A program made the translations under genes and the position numbers. From Bacillota bacterium (GTDB taxonomy: Bacteria > Bacillota > Clostridia > Acetivibrionales > DTU013), in NCBI GenBank assembly GCA_023409615.1, contig JAEYRF010000105.1, forward strand, positions 1 to 43,799: a stretch of DNA of 43,799 bases, in the 5' to 3' direction. Shown in pieces: positions 30,846-39,459 of the stretch; position 1 is the first letter of the stretch; every line of letters begins with the position of its first letter. The notes below the pieces were generated by a model, which ran no database searches, was not told the DNA's origin, and saw nothing but the letters and a program-made list of their open reading frames with translations.

Positions 30846-30922
30846 TGGCGCGCCCAGCAGAATTTGAATCCGCAGCCTTCTGGTCCGTAGCCAGACGCTC
30901 TATCCAGTTGAGCTATGGGCGC
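30846..30922 (-). tRNA. tRNA-Arg (anticodon ACG), element-derived 3' half
   Basis: Read on the minus strand, 77 bases including encoded CCA. Acceptor stem GCGCCCA/TGGGCGC, discriminator G; D arm AGCTCAACTGGATAGAGC; anticodon stem TCTGG/CCAGA with loop CTACGGA (anticodon ACG, read as ICG for CGU/CGC/CGA); variable AGGCT; T stem GCGGA/TCTGC with loop TTCAAAT. All stems form. Compared with the displaced host copy at 2758, the T arm and variable loop differ at five positions, so the 3' half came with the element. Confidence 0.95.
30876..30890. repeat. attR crossover core
   Basis: CCTTCTGGTCCGTAG, identical to 2788-2802, covering the 3' strand of the anticodon stem and most of the anticodon loop. 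Right boundary of the element. Confidence 0.85.
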
Positions 30923-30940
30923 ATGTTGTTTTGCATATAT

Positions 30941-30969
30941 ATGATAATACATTCCATTCATAAAATCAA
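30941..30969 (-). promoter_or_regulatory. Promoter of tRNA-Arg
   Basis: On the minus strand TTGATT (30964-30969), 17 bases, TATCAT (30941-30946), ending 18 bases before the mature 5' end. This is host DNA, so expression of the tRNA is preserved. Confidence 0.6.
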
Positions 30970-31183
30970 CTGTATTTATGTGGATTATGGATCTACTTTC
31001 CAGTTGTGCCGTCTAAACAGTATAAGCTTTTCCCATAAAAAAAGCCGTTATCTGTCCGATTTATCCCACCTATTGTAATGGAAAAACTTTTATTTACAAA
31101 TAGTAGTGATAATTCACATTGTATACGCATGTTCTGGGTAAAAAGAATATTGAATTATATATTTTATGTATGGCTTCATATGC

Positions 31184-31189
31184 TATAAT
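31184..31189 (+). promoter_or_regulatory. Extended -10 promoter of dnaD-dnaC
   Basis: TGCTATAAT, a perfect extended -10, about 48 bases before the dnaD ATG. No clear -35. The rest of 30970-31236 shows no gene. Confidence 0.55.
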
Positions 31190-31236
31190 GGGGTAAGACA
31201 ATAACTTGATTATATAAATTTCTGTGAGGTTCATAC

Positions 31237-32208
31237 ATGGTTTTTGATACGAATTTATCCCTTTTATACTCCGACAGTCCTATTCCGGATGTCTTTATCT
31301 CAGAGTACCTTCCGTCACTGGAGAGTGATTTTGTTAAAGTATATATATACTGCGTTTTTATATGCAAGCATAAAATAAACATTACCTCCGATGAAATCGC
31401 TAAAAAGCTTGAACTGCAGCCGGTGCGAGTCAGAGAAGCATTGAGTCGTCTGGAAGAGGTCGGTCTGATAACAAGAGGGTCCAATGAAAATATCATTACC
31501 ATTATTGATCTGAAGGAAAGAGAAATCAAAAAGCTTTACCGGGTGAAAAACACATCCTCTCCGGATGATGCCGCCTGCAGCACGGATAGGAGTAAAAGAC
31601 GCAGCAAATTCATCTCAAGCATAAACAATGCATTTTTTCAAGGTGTAATGTCCCCTTCGTGGTATATGGACATTGATTCCTGGTTTGATAAATATCAGTT
31701 CGAAGAGGATGTGATGTATGCCCTCTTTAAGCACTGCTCCGACTACAAAGGCCTGTCACGGCAATATATCGCCAAGGTTGCTGACAATTGGCACAATAAA
31801 AATATTAAAAACAGTTTTGATTTGGACAGGTATTCCATGGAATCCCAGAAAACCAGGGATATCCGCGGGAAAATTATGAAAAAACTCAGAAAACAAGGCT
31901 ACCTCACAGAATATGAAGACGCATACGTTGAGAGATGGGTCGTTGAATTCGGATTTAACTTCGAAATCATCGAACTTGCGCTGAAGCGCACAACTTCAGC
32001 CCACAATCCGAGTTTTGAATACATAAATAAAATACTAACCACTTGGCATGAAAAGGGGTACAAAACAAAAGAAGAGATCCTGTCTGCCGAAGAAAACAAA
32101 GCACCGGCAGAAATGAGCAAGTCGAAACCTCGTACTGCACCTCAAAAGGGCAACTTTGAACAGCGCAAATATACTGATGAGGATTTCGAGAAGCTTTATA
32201 AAGTTTAG
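31237..32208 (+). CDS. dnaD: DnaD-domain replication initiation protein
   Basis: A 323-residue primosome protein that helps load the replicative helicase in Firmicutes. The N-terminal winged helix (about 10-105; ITSDEIAKKLELQPVRVREA) and the C-terminal DnaD/DnaB2 domain (about 225-275; VERWVVEFGFNFEIIELALK, then the YINKILTTWHEKG signature with the YxxxI...W motif) are both visible, joined by a linker and followed by a polar tail. The helicase loader gene starts 44 bases later, matching the common dnaD-dnaC pair of Clostridia. Confidence 0.88.
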   Translation: MVFDTNLSLLYSDSPIPDVFISEYLPSLESDFVKVYIYCVFICKHKINITSDEIAKKLELQPVRVREALSRLEEVGLITRGSNENIITIIDLKEREIKKLYRVKNTSSPDDAACSTDRSKRRSKFISSINNAFFQGVMSPSWYMDIDSWFDKYQFEEDVMYALFKHCSDYKGLSRQYIAKVADNWHNKNIKNSFDLDRYSMESQKTRDIRGKIMKKLRKQGYLTEYEDAYVERWVVEFGFNFEIIELALKRTTSAHNPSFEYINKILTTWHEKGYKTKEEILSAEENKAPAEMSKSKPRTAPQKGNFEQRKYTDEDFEKLYKV

Positions 32209-32252
32209 ACTGCTTTTCTATAATCCTAATAGAAGGGATATGCTTTAGCTGT

Positions 32253-33278
32253 ATGAATTCCAATGTTTATCAACGAATTAAAAATGAATACGATAAAAGG
32301 CGTCAAGATGCTATGGCTGAGCTGGATGAGAGGAAACTTGATCTTTATTATCATATCCCGCGGCTTGAAGAAATTGAAGAAGAAATTAATAAATCAGGTT
32401 TCAAGTTTAATAAGGCTATACTGACAGGTTCACTTTCGCCTGATGATGCAGCAAAACAGCTTTCTGATGTTATAAAGCTTCTAAACAACGAGAGAACCGA
32501 CTTGCTTGCGAAGTATGGATATTCCGCAGAATATCTGACCCCGGCCTTCAAATGTGATATATGCTCCGATACCGGGATCGTCCACGCTCAGGACGAAGGC
32601 ACTGATGCTATATGCATTTGTTACAGGCAGCAGCTGATCAACTATCTGTACGATCAATCTAATCTCTCTACTACAGGCGCAGCAGGCTTTGACAGCTTCA
32701 TCACGGATTACTACCCGGATATCGTCAGTGAAGCAAAGTACGGCATCAAGAAGTCTCCCCGAAGACAAATCCATGAGATATTGGATAACTGTAAAGGCTT
32801 TCTAGAGCATTTTAAAGAAAATGAAACGAGGAACCTCCTTTTCAGCGGTCCCACAGGAGTCGGGAAAACCTTTCTGGCAGGCTGTATCGCTATGGAACTG
32901 ATGAAACTCGGATATACTGTACTGTATCTATCAGCGCCGGCTCTCTTCAACACCATCTATGAATACAGGTACAACTCTGCCAATAATGATGCCTGGGAAA
33001 GTGCAATTTACACCAACATTCTGGAATCCGATCTGCTTATCATTGATGATTTAGGAACAGAATCTCCTACAGGTATGCGCTACGCAGAGCTGCTTAACAT
33101 TATTGATACCAGGTTGGCCAATGATACCAGAAAACCCTGCAAGACCATCATATCCACAAATATCGATCTTAAGAAGCTGTTTGAGTATTATGACGAAAGG
33201 ATCGTATCCAGGCTGACAGGCGGCTTTGATATCTTCAAATTTGCAGGTGATGACATCCGCCGGCTCAAGAAAGGCTGA
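32253..33278 (+). CDS. dnaC: DnaC/DnaI-type helicase loader
   Basis: A 341-residue AAA+ ATPase that loads the DnaB-type helicase. N-terminal helical region, then a zinc-binding-like cluster with Cys101, Cys104, Cys121 and Cys123 (CDICSDTGIV, CICYRQQ), then the ATPase: Walker A GPTGVGKT at 199-206, Walker B LLIIDDLGTE, sensor region TIISTNIDLKKL and the arginine finger area YDERIVSRLTGG. No strong ribosome binding site is visible near the ATG (AAGGG upstream). It ends 3 bases before the convergent ypeB stop. Confidence 0.92.
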   Translation: MNSNVYQRIKNEYDKRRQDAMAELDERKLDLYYHIPRLEEIEEEINKSGFKFNKAILTGSLSPDDAAKQLSDVIKLLNNERTDLLAKYGYSAEYLTPAFKCDICSDTGIVHAQDEGTDAICICYRQQLINYLYDQSNLSTTGAAGFDSFITDYYPDIVSEAKYGIKKSPRRQIHEILDNCKGFLEHFKENETRNLLFSGPTGVGKTFLAGCIAMELMKLGYTVLYLSAPALFNTIYEYRYNSANNDAWESAIYTNILESDLLIIDDLGTESPTGMRYAELLNIIDTRLANDTRKPCKTIISTNIDLKKLFEYYDERIVSRLTGGFDIFKFAGDDIRRLKKG

Positions 33279-33281
33279 TAA

Positions 33282-34673
33282 TTACATCGTCAGAACACCA
33301 TTAGGTGTATTCACAATTATCAGAATATCCTCCTCATTCCCTGTGATCGCATTAATATATATAATAAACTCCTTATCATTCAGCTTGCCTTTGAATTCAT
33401 AACAAAGCAGCTCTTTTTTATAGTTAGTTGGAATAATCGCCAATCCGGAGCTGTTGATCTTAAGTTTACTGTTAATCTTTTTACGTGCCTCCTCCATTGA
33501 GATCTCCGGTATCTGTATGTCCCGTTTCGTGTGGTTGGAAAGGTAGGTCTTAGCCTCGATGCCAACTATCTCTCCGGTATCCAAAGCGATTTTCAATTTT
33601 ATCAGGTCAGGGTAAACTGTGACATTTTTCTGCTTATATGCATAATTGATAGTGGCGACATTCCCTTGTGTCAGATAGTAGGTATCCTCCATGTTTTCAT
33701 AACCTCGATCCTTCAAGAATTCCAGACCCTTCTTTTTCGCTTTGTCCATATCCAGCTTCTTTCCACTGACAGGCCGGTTATAGAGCATCCATACGATGTG
33801 CCCACCTTCTTGGGATATACCTATTTTAGCAGTCTGGTCTTCGGGAGCATCCTTTAGCTTTACACTGAAACTATAAGACTTTATAGGTCCATTGTCACTT
33901 TTCCCATCCTCTGTAATTTCCTTCACTCTATCAACGCCTAAAAACTTTTTTATCTTTTCTTTCGCCTGCTCAACTGTTATATTATCTCCGGTTAATCCTT
34001 TTGCCTTAGCTGAAGTCATATGGTCAGAAAATGGACCGTCATAAATGAGCGTGGGGTAATCCTTAAACGTTTCGTTTATGCCTTCAACCTTTTTCATGAC
34101 TTCCCCGGGTTTTGTCTTGCTGAAAAGCTTTGTTCCCTTTTTAGCCAGTTCGCCCCACCTCAACCTGCCTGTACCTAGATCGTTCTGCAGCTCCTTCAAA
34201 TTCTTATTTAGTGATATTGAATACTTGTAAAGCTGCTCAACAGTTTTGTACTGATCATCGCTCAGTTGTTTTCCTCTAATATTCTGATTGTCCAACGTAA
34301 GGCTCATATCTCCGACCTGGGTCAGAAACTTTGAAGTGCTTGCTAAAACCGGCTGTGATACCGGCAGCTGTCCTAGATTTGTCTGGGCAAGTGTAGCCTG
34401 CTTCCAGGCATCCTGCAGTGTAATGGCTGTCTTTTCGGTAGTTGTGCTGACCATGGACTTGGCCAGCAGAGTTTCTACATTATTGACATATCCAACCATC
34501 TCATAGAACGACCTGTTATACTGATTATCGAGTTCCTGTCGCAGATCGGCGGCATGCTTGTACTGGTAAATACCCCATATGGCCACTGCGCCTATTACAG
34601 TAATGACAATGCTGTACATTTTCCTGTCCGACAATCTTCTTTTGAAATCCAGCAACTTATCCCTTATACTCAC
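33282..34673 (-). CDS. ypeB: Germination protein YpeB
   Basis: A spore protein needed for stable placement of the cortex-lytic enzyme SleB. 463 residues: a membrane helix near 20-37 (YSIVITVIGAVAIWGIYQY), a helical N-terminal half, and three PepSY-like repeats in the C-terminal half (for example ITVEQAKEKIKKFLGV, ISMEEARKKINSKLKI). The GTG at 34673 with AGGAGG at 7 bases is taken as the start; nine further codons upstream overlap sleB. It follows sleB on the same strand with an overlap-free gap of 16 bases, the classic arrangement. Confidence 0.93.
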   Translation of the reverse strand: MSIRDKLLDFKRRLSDRKMYSIVITVIGAVAIWGIYQYKHAADLRQELDNQYNRSFYEMVGYVNNVETLLAKSMVSTTTEKTAITLQDAWKQATLAQTNLGQLPVSQPVLASTSKFLTQVGDMSLTLDNQNIRGKQLSDDQYKTVEQLYKYSISLNKNLKELQNDLGTGRLRWGELAKKGTKLFSKTKPGEVMKKVEGINETFKDYPTLIYDGPFSDHMTSAKAKGLTGDNITVEQAKEKIKKFLGVDRVKEITEDGKSDNGPIKSYSFSVKLKDAPEDQTAKIGISQEGGHIVWMLYNRPVSGKKLDMDKAKKKGLEFLKDRGYENMEDTYYLTQGNVATINYAYKQKNVTVYPDLIKLKIALDTGEIVGIEAKTYLSNHTKRDIQIPEISMEEARKKINSKLKINSSGLAIIPTNYKKELLCYEFKGKLNDKEFIIYINAITGNEEDILIIVNTPNGVLTM

Positions 34674-34689
34674 AGTAATTACCTCCTGT

Positions 34690-35163
34690 TCATATCCCAA
34701 AATTATGTTTTCCTATTTTCGTGACTATCTTGCGGCTCCAGATCCAGGAACTTGTGGCTGTAGCCGGATTCCAGTAATAAATTGCACCATTGGTCGGATC
34801 CCAGCCATCCATGGCATCCTGTGCGGCTTTGACGACAGATGAGTTTGGGTCTATCGGGACGTTGATCTGCCCGTCATCCACTGCTGTAAAAGCACCGGGC
34901 TGATAAATAACACCCGCGATTGTATTTGGAAAATCTGCATTCCTGACTCTATTGAGTATAACCGCACCAACAGCTACCTGACCTTCATATGACTCCCCTC
35001 TTGCCTCACCGTTAATCGCCCTTGCCAGCAGTTGAATCTCGCTCGCCCCGTTATTTTGCGCATATGCGCCTCCTGTCCTTACCAATCCATCAGTCCCAAT
35101 CAATATATATATACAGATAACTGAAGCAATCAAATATGTCAGATGCCATTTACTTTTCTTCAA
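34690..35163 (-). CDS. sleB: Spore cortex-lytic enzyme SleB/CwlJ family
   Basis: A lytic transglycosylase acting on muramic-lactam-containing cortex peptidoglycan during germination. 157 residues: signal peptide (about 1-35, ending GAYA) and the SleB catalytic domain with the Glu of AINGEARGE (E53) and VILNRVRN; the tail YYWNPATATSSWIW is typical. The usual N-terminal peptidoglycan-binding domain of Bacillus SleB is missing, as in many short clostridial forms. TTG start 8 bases after GGAGGG. The upstream 35164-35246 spacer presumably holds a forespore promoter, but I could not identify one with confidence. Confidence 0.92.
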   Translation of the reverse strand: MKKSKWHLTYLIASVICIYILIGTDGLVRTGGAYAQNNGASEIQLLARAINGEARGESYEGQVAVGAVILNRVRNADFPNTIAGVIYQPGAFTAVDDGQINVPIDPNSSVVKAAQDAMDGWDPTNGAIYYWNPATATSSWIWSRKIVTKIGKHNFGI

Positions 35164-35239
35164 GTTCCACCCTCCTTTAAAAAAGCCCTTATACTACCTT
35201 TAGCAAGGCACTATGTTCCTATTATTCTTTGCACAGCAC

Positions 35240-35287
35240 AAAAAAATATTCCAGATATCTGATTTTCATGAAAATCAGCACCGGAAT
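35240..35287 (-). terminator. Terminator of the fapA-acpS-sbcD/C-NlpC run
   Basis: A 20-bp perfect palindrome (35259-35278, core TTTTCATGAAAA) nested in an outer TATTCC/GGAATA stem, followed on the minus strand by TTTTTTT. It lies about 40 bases beyond the last gene of the run. Confidence 0.75.
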
Positions 35288-35328
35288 AGAACTGTTAAAT
35301 ACTATTAATTGTGTGTATTATCTGAGTA

Positions 35329-36339
35329 TCACTTGGAAGTCTTATTGAATATTCTTCTGGCTGTAGTCACGATTCCATCAGCATTCTTGCGATTGATTTC
35401 GCCAATGGTCACATAGCCTGATTTCCTGCTTGCAAATATGAAATTTCCCCCACCTATACATATGCCAACGCTGCTTATTTTCTCAGACTCATTTTCGCCT
35501 GTATCTGAAAGGAAAACTAAATCACCGGCCAATGCCTCCTCCGGTTTTATTTCAGTTCCGGAGGCCATTTGTCCATTAATCTTTAGCGGTAGGTTGATCC
35601 CGTTGATACGTGCACATATGTAGACCAACCCGGGTGCATCTATGCCGGACGCACTCATTCCGTTTAAAAGGTAGCTGACTCCCTTGAGTCTGAGCGCTGT
35701 TGATGCAAAGTCCTGAGCATTCGTAACGGGTATCATCCCATTCAGACCAATATGGATGATGCCACTGCCTTGAATCCAACCGGTCTTGTTTCCTGGAAGG
35801 TATACCTCATAGGAATCATCAATATTGTTGAATGTATATAATTCCGTACCCATTGGAGCAATCATCCTTGTATTACCCCCCGCAGGATATTCATAAATTG
35901 TTTTCTCTCTACTGGTTACAATAATCCTGCGTTTATAATTTCTTCCATAAATACTCGAAATGTCACTGTCTATATATTTCGATTTTATCCAACCGGTACT
36001 ACCGTCCACAGTTTTGACTTCAGCCCACCCGTTATCATTTTTCAGGATACTGACAGGCTGATTGTAGAGGGCTTGCGAGATACGGTCAGACTTTACGTCA
36101 GGACTGGCATATACATCTGCAACATTTTGTGAAATGACCCCTGCATTTTCATCCATAGATATACCATAGACATACTCAACATTTGATACTCCCAACTGCA
36201 TATCATCGCCATCGATAACAGCTGTCTGCACATCATCCTGGTCACAGCCTGACAGCATGATAACCATGGCCGGCATCAGGAGTAACGCAATAATTGTATT
36301 AAAAATTAACGACCTGCTGAACTTAATCAGAAACCCCAA
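35329..36339 (-). CDS. SH3/NlpC-P60-like lipoprotein lacking catalytic residues
   Basis: A 336-residue exported protein: signal with lipobox MLSGC (Cys32), two bacterial SH3 repeats (about 65-125 and 135-195; NQPVSILKNDNGWAEVKT) and a C-terminal NlpC/P60 fold (205-330). Active NlpC/P60 enzymes carry a nucleophilic Cys in DCSG and a His in HVGIY; here the positions read GIDAPG (Ala235) and SSVGICIG (Ser290). Hydrolase activity is therefore unlikely, and a peptidoglycan-binding or sensing role is inferred. TTG start inside the end of the ATPase gene, with GGAG 7 bases upstream. Last gene of the run. Confidence 0.8.
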   Translation of the reverse strand: MGFLIKFSRSLIFNTIIALLLMPAMVIMLSGCDQDDVQTAVIDGDDMQLGVSNVEYVYGISMDENAGVISQNVADVYASPDVKSDRISQALYNQPVSILKNDNGWAEVKTVDGSTGWIKSKYIDSDISSIYGRNYKRRIIVTSREKTIYEYPAGGNTRMIAPMGTELYTFNNIDDSYEVYLPGNKTGWIQGSGIIHIGLNGMIPVTNAQDFASTALRLKGVSYLLNGMSASGIDAPGLVYICARINGINLPLKINGQMASGTEIKPEEALAGDLVFLSDTGENESEKISSVGICIGGGNFIFASRKSGYVTIGEINRKNADGIVTTARRIFNKTSK

Positions 36340-38353
36340 CTCCCAACTCCACCAAATTCATTCTATCACCATATATTTCACGAACTAACTCAACTTCCCT
36401 TTGCTTACATGTAAAAAGCACAATCTGTTTATCATGGTAATTGCTATATAGATATTTTAACGCAAGCTCTGTTCTACTGTCATCAAATTGAGAAAAAACT
36501 TCATCCATAAACAATGGCAAGCTCTCCCCACTGACTGTCAGCAGATCTGCCATGGCAAGTCTTAATGCAAGATACATCTGATCTGCCGCAGCTCCGCTTA
36601 GTTCCAATGCATTCTTCACTTCTCCGATTTCAGGCACTGCAACTTTCAGCGAAAGTCTATCATCGCCGCGTAAATCGGTATATTTTCCGGATGTCAATCC
36701 TTTAATAATCCTGCTCATATTGCGGTTGATATCCGGTGCAAAAGTGTTTTTTATCTCGTGACCTGCTTCGATCAGCACATCCCTTGCCAGCGTCAGTGCT
36801 TTACCCCTATGCTTAAGATACGCGATTTTTTCCTTAATGGCAACGGTTTCTTCTTCCACCCGCTGTAATTCACCATTTATCTCTCCATCATCCTTTAGAA
36901 GACCTTCACAATACTTTTCTCTCATTGCCGCATCCAGCAATCTCTTCCTGATACCTTCCTTTTCAGCTCTCAAGGATGTCTCCAGACTCATAATGTCAGA
37001 ATCGCAAATCTTCATATCCAGATTCTCTGTGTTGAAATAGCTTAAAGGGTCACAATCCATGCTGCAAGCGTCATCAATACCCTTCTCCAGTTCTTCGCTG
37101 AGCTCCTCCAGCTTTGCTGTGACCTCTCTGAGTTCAGTTTCGACAGAGGTAGAAAACAACTGCCTCGCATCCGCGACTGACTGCTTCGGTTCCGCAATAG
37201 TACCGGCCATTCTCTGGTGATTCTTCTTCCGCATGACTTCTATCAGCATTACTATACCGGCTGTACCCGATAAGAGAAGGCCTGTCCCCAATAAAAGAAG
37301 CTGGATCCATGTATCGTTGATTTTTCCGTTCACTGTAAAATGTCCGAGAAATCCGGCGAATAATGCTGCAGCTGCTAGGAACAAAAACGGTACTAGAAGA
37401 CTATGTTTATCCGCCTTTGCAGTGCGGGGCCTTCTGATCGGGTGCTCATAACTCTTAGGCAGTGCTTCTTGTTCCGTCAGCTTTGATTCGATTCCAATAG
37501 ATATTTTTCTTTCCAATTCACGAATTTTTTTCGCCGTATCCCTAAGGTCGGCCTCCTTTTTTAGATAAACATCAAGCTCGCCGCGGATATCAATAAGCCG
37601 GTTAATATGTTTCAAATAACGCTCTTGCATCTCCAGCCTTTCATGGAGATTTCCGGCCGCTATCTTTTCCTTATGCACAGAAAGCCTGCTTTCCCGCTGT
37701 TTTTTTAGTCCTTCATACTTCTCTTCGAGCTGTCTGCGCCTGATCTCAAGCTTGTCCAGTGGCTGTATTCTGGTTCTGCCTGTCCCGATGTTATTCTTCA
37801 GTGCATCTGTCAGCGCTTTTTCGGCATTATACAAAGAAATATCTTCAAAACCCGTACTGCTAACGTTGGCCAGCTTCGCAGCCAGTCCGCCCGAATTGTT
37901 ATCATCCAACCTCAGCATCATCTGCCTTATAAGCACGGTTCTCTCAAAAGTCACCTCATCAAATCCAAGCTGATGCTCTGCAATCATAGGCAGTTTATCT
38001 CTTCCGACGCCAAAAGTGCCAGTGATGTTATTATAAGAACTGTCAAACAACTCAACAGTTCCGGCTTCAAAATTACGTTCTACTCTGTAGGAGGTGCCAT
38101 CATCCAATACATAGATCAATGATCCTCCATAATGTCCGCCGCCCCATGGCTCAAAGCGCTTTTGAGGTGGCGGAGGCCCATACAGGGAATGCCGTCCGGA
38201 TTTCAGCCCATAGAGCATCCCTCTGACAAACCACTGGAGAGTTGTTTTGCCTGCTTCATTGTCGCCGTATATGACATTCATGCCTCTGCTGAATGAGATT
38301 GCCAATCGCATCAGCTTTCCGAAGCCTCTCACCTCGAGCCTGTCTAAATGCAT
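36323..38353 (-). CDS. SbcC/YhaN-like SMC-type ATPase
   Basis: A 676-residue partner of the SbcD-like nuclease. Walker A GDNEAGKTT (30-38), long coiled-coil arms, a pair of hydrophobic segments in mid-protein (LLVPFLFLAAAALFAGFLGH; WIQLLLLGTGLLLSGTAGIV), the ABC signature LSGAAADQMYLALR and Walker B LPLFMDEVFSQFD near the end. Two membrane-like segments and modest size are hallmarks of the B. subtilis YhaN type rather than canonical SbcC/Rad50. It overlaps the nuclease gene by 10 bases and the lipoprotein gene by 17. Probable role: DNA end processing or repair at the membrane. Confidence 0.88.
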   Translation of the reverse strand: MHLDRLEVRGFGKLMRLAISFSRGMNVIYGDNEAGKTTLQWFVRGMLYGLKSGRHSLYGPPPPQKRFEPWGGGHYGGSLIYVLDDGTSYRVERNFEAGTVELFDSSYNNITGTFGVGRDKLPMIAEHQLGFDEVTFERTVLIRQMMLRLDDNNSGGLAAKLANVSSTGFEDISLYNAEKALTDALKNNIGTGRTRIQPLDKLEIRRRQLEEKYEGLKKQRESRLSVHKEKIAAGNLHERLEMQERYLKHINRLIDIRGELDVYLKKEADLRDTAKKIRELERKISIGIESKLTEQEALPKSYEHPIRRPRTAKADKHSLLVPFLFLAAAALFAGFLGHFTVNGKINDTWIQLLLLGTGLLLSGTAGIVMLIEVMRKKNHQRMAGTIAEPKQSVADARQLFSTSVETELREVTAKLEELSEELEKGIDDACSMDCDPLSYFNTENLDMKICDSDIMSLETSLRAEKEGIRKRLLDAAMREKYCEGLLKDDGEINGELQRVEEETVAIKEKIAYLKHRGKALTLARDVLIEAGHEIKNTFAPDINRNMSRIIKGLTSGKYTDLRGDDRLSLKVAVPEIGEVKNALELSGAAADQMYLALRLAMADLLTVSGESLPLFMDEVFSQFDDSRTELALKYLYSNYHDKQIVLFTCKQREVELVREIYGDRMNLVELGVGVSD

Positions 38354-39447
38354 ACCTTCCCCTCATCGATTGCTTCCATGCCATAATAAAGTGCCTGCAT
38401 GATAAGCTCTTTTTCTTTTGAATCCCCGGCCGTCTTTAGACGATCCAGCATCTTTCTTGCAAATAATCCACGAAGCCCTGGTTCATCAGCAATTTGTTCA
38501 AAATCATACTCCGGTTCGGTTTTATTCAGAACTCTTATGTAAAAAGCTTTAGCCGTTAACATGTCCATGATGAGATCTGTATCGACTTTAATGTCACGTG
38601 CAAGATATCCCGAAAGCGAAATCCTGAACAAATCTTCTGCGCAGCCGGTCCGCTCCATAGCTTCCGCTGCCATTACCACTACCCGTTCGCTAGTAGTGCA
38701 GCCGGTAATCTGTACATCAAGGTTTATAAACCGTCTTCGGCATAATTTCAGAAACCCGGCCTGTATATTACCCCTCTCGTTCGACCCCTTACTGATTTCA
38801 GCAGAATAGACGCCATGTTCACCTTCCTCATCAAAACCCAGTGGCTCCGGGCTGCCTGCGTTAAAAATCGTTCTATCCGGTCCTGCGCCATCGATCCTGC
38901 TGTGAAAATGTCCCAGTGCACAGTAATCAAAGCCGTACTCTTCAATGTCCTTCCCGGAAATTGGCTGAAAAGCATCCGTACTGAATGGCATGTCCAATGT
39001 ACCATGAAACATCAGAATATTTATCCTGGAGCGATCAATGCTATTCAATTGCGGCAATGCACCATAAACTCGAGTACCGGTTGGATGCTCATAAAATATG
39101 TCTTCCTTGAGAATATGAACATTAGATGGCCAGATGAAGTCTGAATAATAAGAGCCGTGAACAGCGGGGTCATGATTGCCCGGAATCATTAGAACAGGTA
39201 CTTCAGGGATCCTGCCAAACTGGTCACAGACATAATGGATCGTACTTTTTCTAATATAATTATGTTCGTAGAGATCGCCGCAAATCAACAATAAATCAGC
39301 ATTCTCATCTATAGTTGCCTCAACAATACGGGAAAGAGTTGATTTCAAGTCATTTCGCCTTTGCTCCGGCTTTCCCTCAACATCCGAAAGAGAAGTAAAC
39401 GGTGCATCCAGATGAATATCCCCGCACTGGATCAGTTTAATTTTCAC
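38344..39447 (-). CDS. SbcD/YhaO-like DNA repair exonuclease
   Basis: A 367-residue metallophosphoesterase with the full calcineurin-type metal-binding set: CGDIHLDAP (D10, H12), CGDLYEH, PGNHDP, FHG and GHFHSR. The C-terminal part (about 270-367) would contact the ATPase partner, whose gene overlaps. GGGGGTGAG lies before the ATG. By family, Mn-dependent exo/endonuclease on double-strand ends. Confidence 0.9.
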   Translation of the reverse strand: MKIKLIQCGDIHLDAPFTSLSDVEGKPEQRRNDLKSTLSRIVEATIDENADLLLICGDLYEHNYIRKSTIHYVCDQFGRIPEVPVLMIPGNHDPAVHGSYYSDFIWPSNVHILKEDIFYEHPTGTRVYGALPQLNSIDRSRINILMFHGTLDMPFSTDAFQPISGKDIEEYGFDYCALGHFHSRIDGAGPDRTIFNAGSPEPLGFDEEGEHGVYSAEISKGSNERGNIQAGFLKLCRRRFINLDVQITGCTTSERVVVMAAEAMERTGCAEDLFRISLSGYLARDIKVDTDLIMDMLTAKAFYIRVLNKTEPEYDFEQIADEPGLRGLFARKMLDRLKTAGDSKEKELIMQALYYGMEAIDEGKVCI

Positions 39448-39459
39448 ACCCTCACCCCC

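Larger units (their letters stand above)
2788..30890. mobile_element. Integrated genetic element of about 28.1 kb in tRNA-Arg(ACG)
   Basis: Bounded by the 15-bp identical cores at 2788-2802 and 30876-30890. A tyrosine integrase and excisionase sit at the right end, beside the target tRNA. Cargo is an OLD-like nuclease/methyltransferase pair, a type I restriction-modification operon, membrane and lipoprotein genes, a GNAT enzyme, a primase-helicase, RadC, DUF932 and many small proteins. I found no relaxase, VirB4/VirD4-like ATPase, terminase or capsid gene, so it is better described as a mobilisable or satellite-like island than as a conjugative element or prophage. Its own primase suggests it can replicate after excision. 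Confidence 0.88.

Noticed and set aside
35259..35278. 20-bp palindrome as a regulator binding site
   Set aside because: It is nested in a longer hairpin followed by T7 on the minus strand just after the end of the run, so a terminator explains it.
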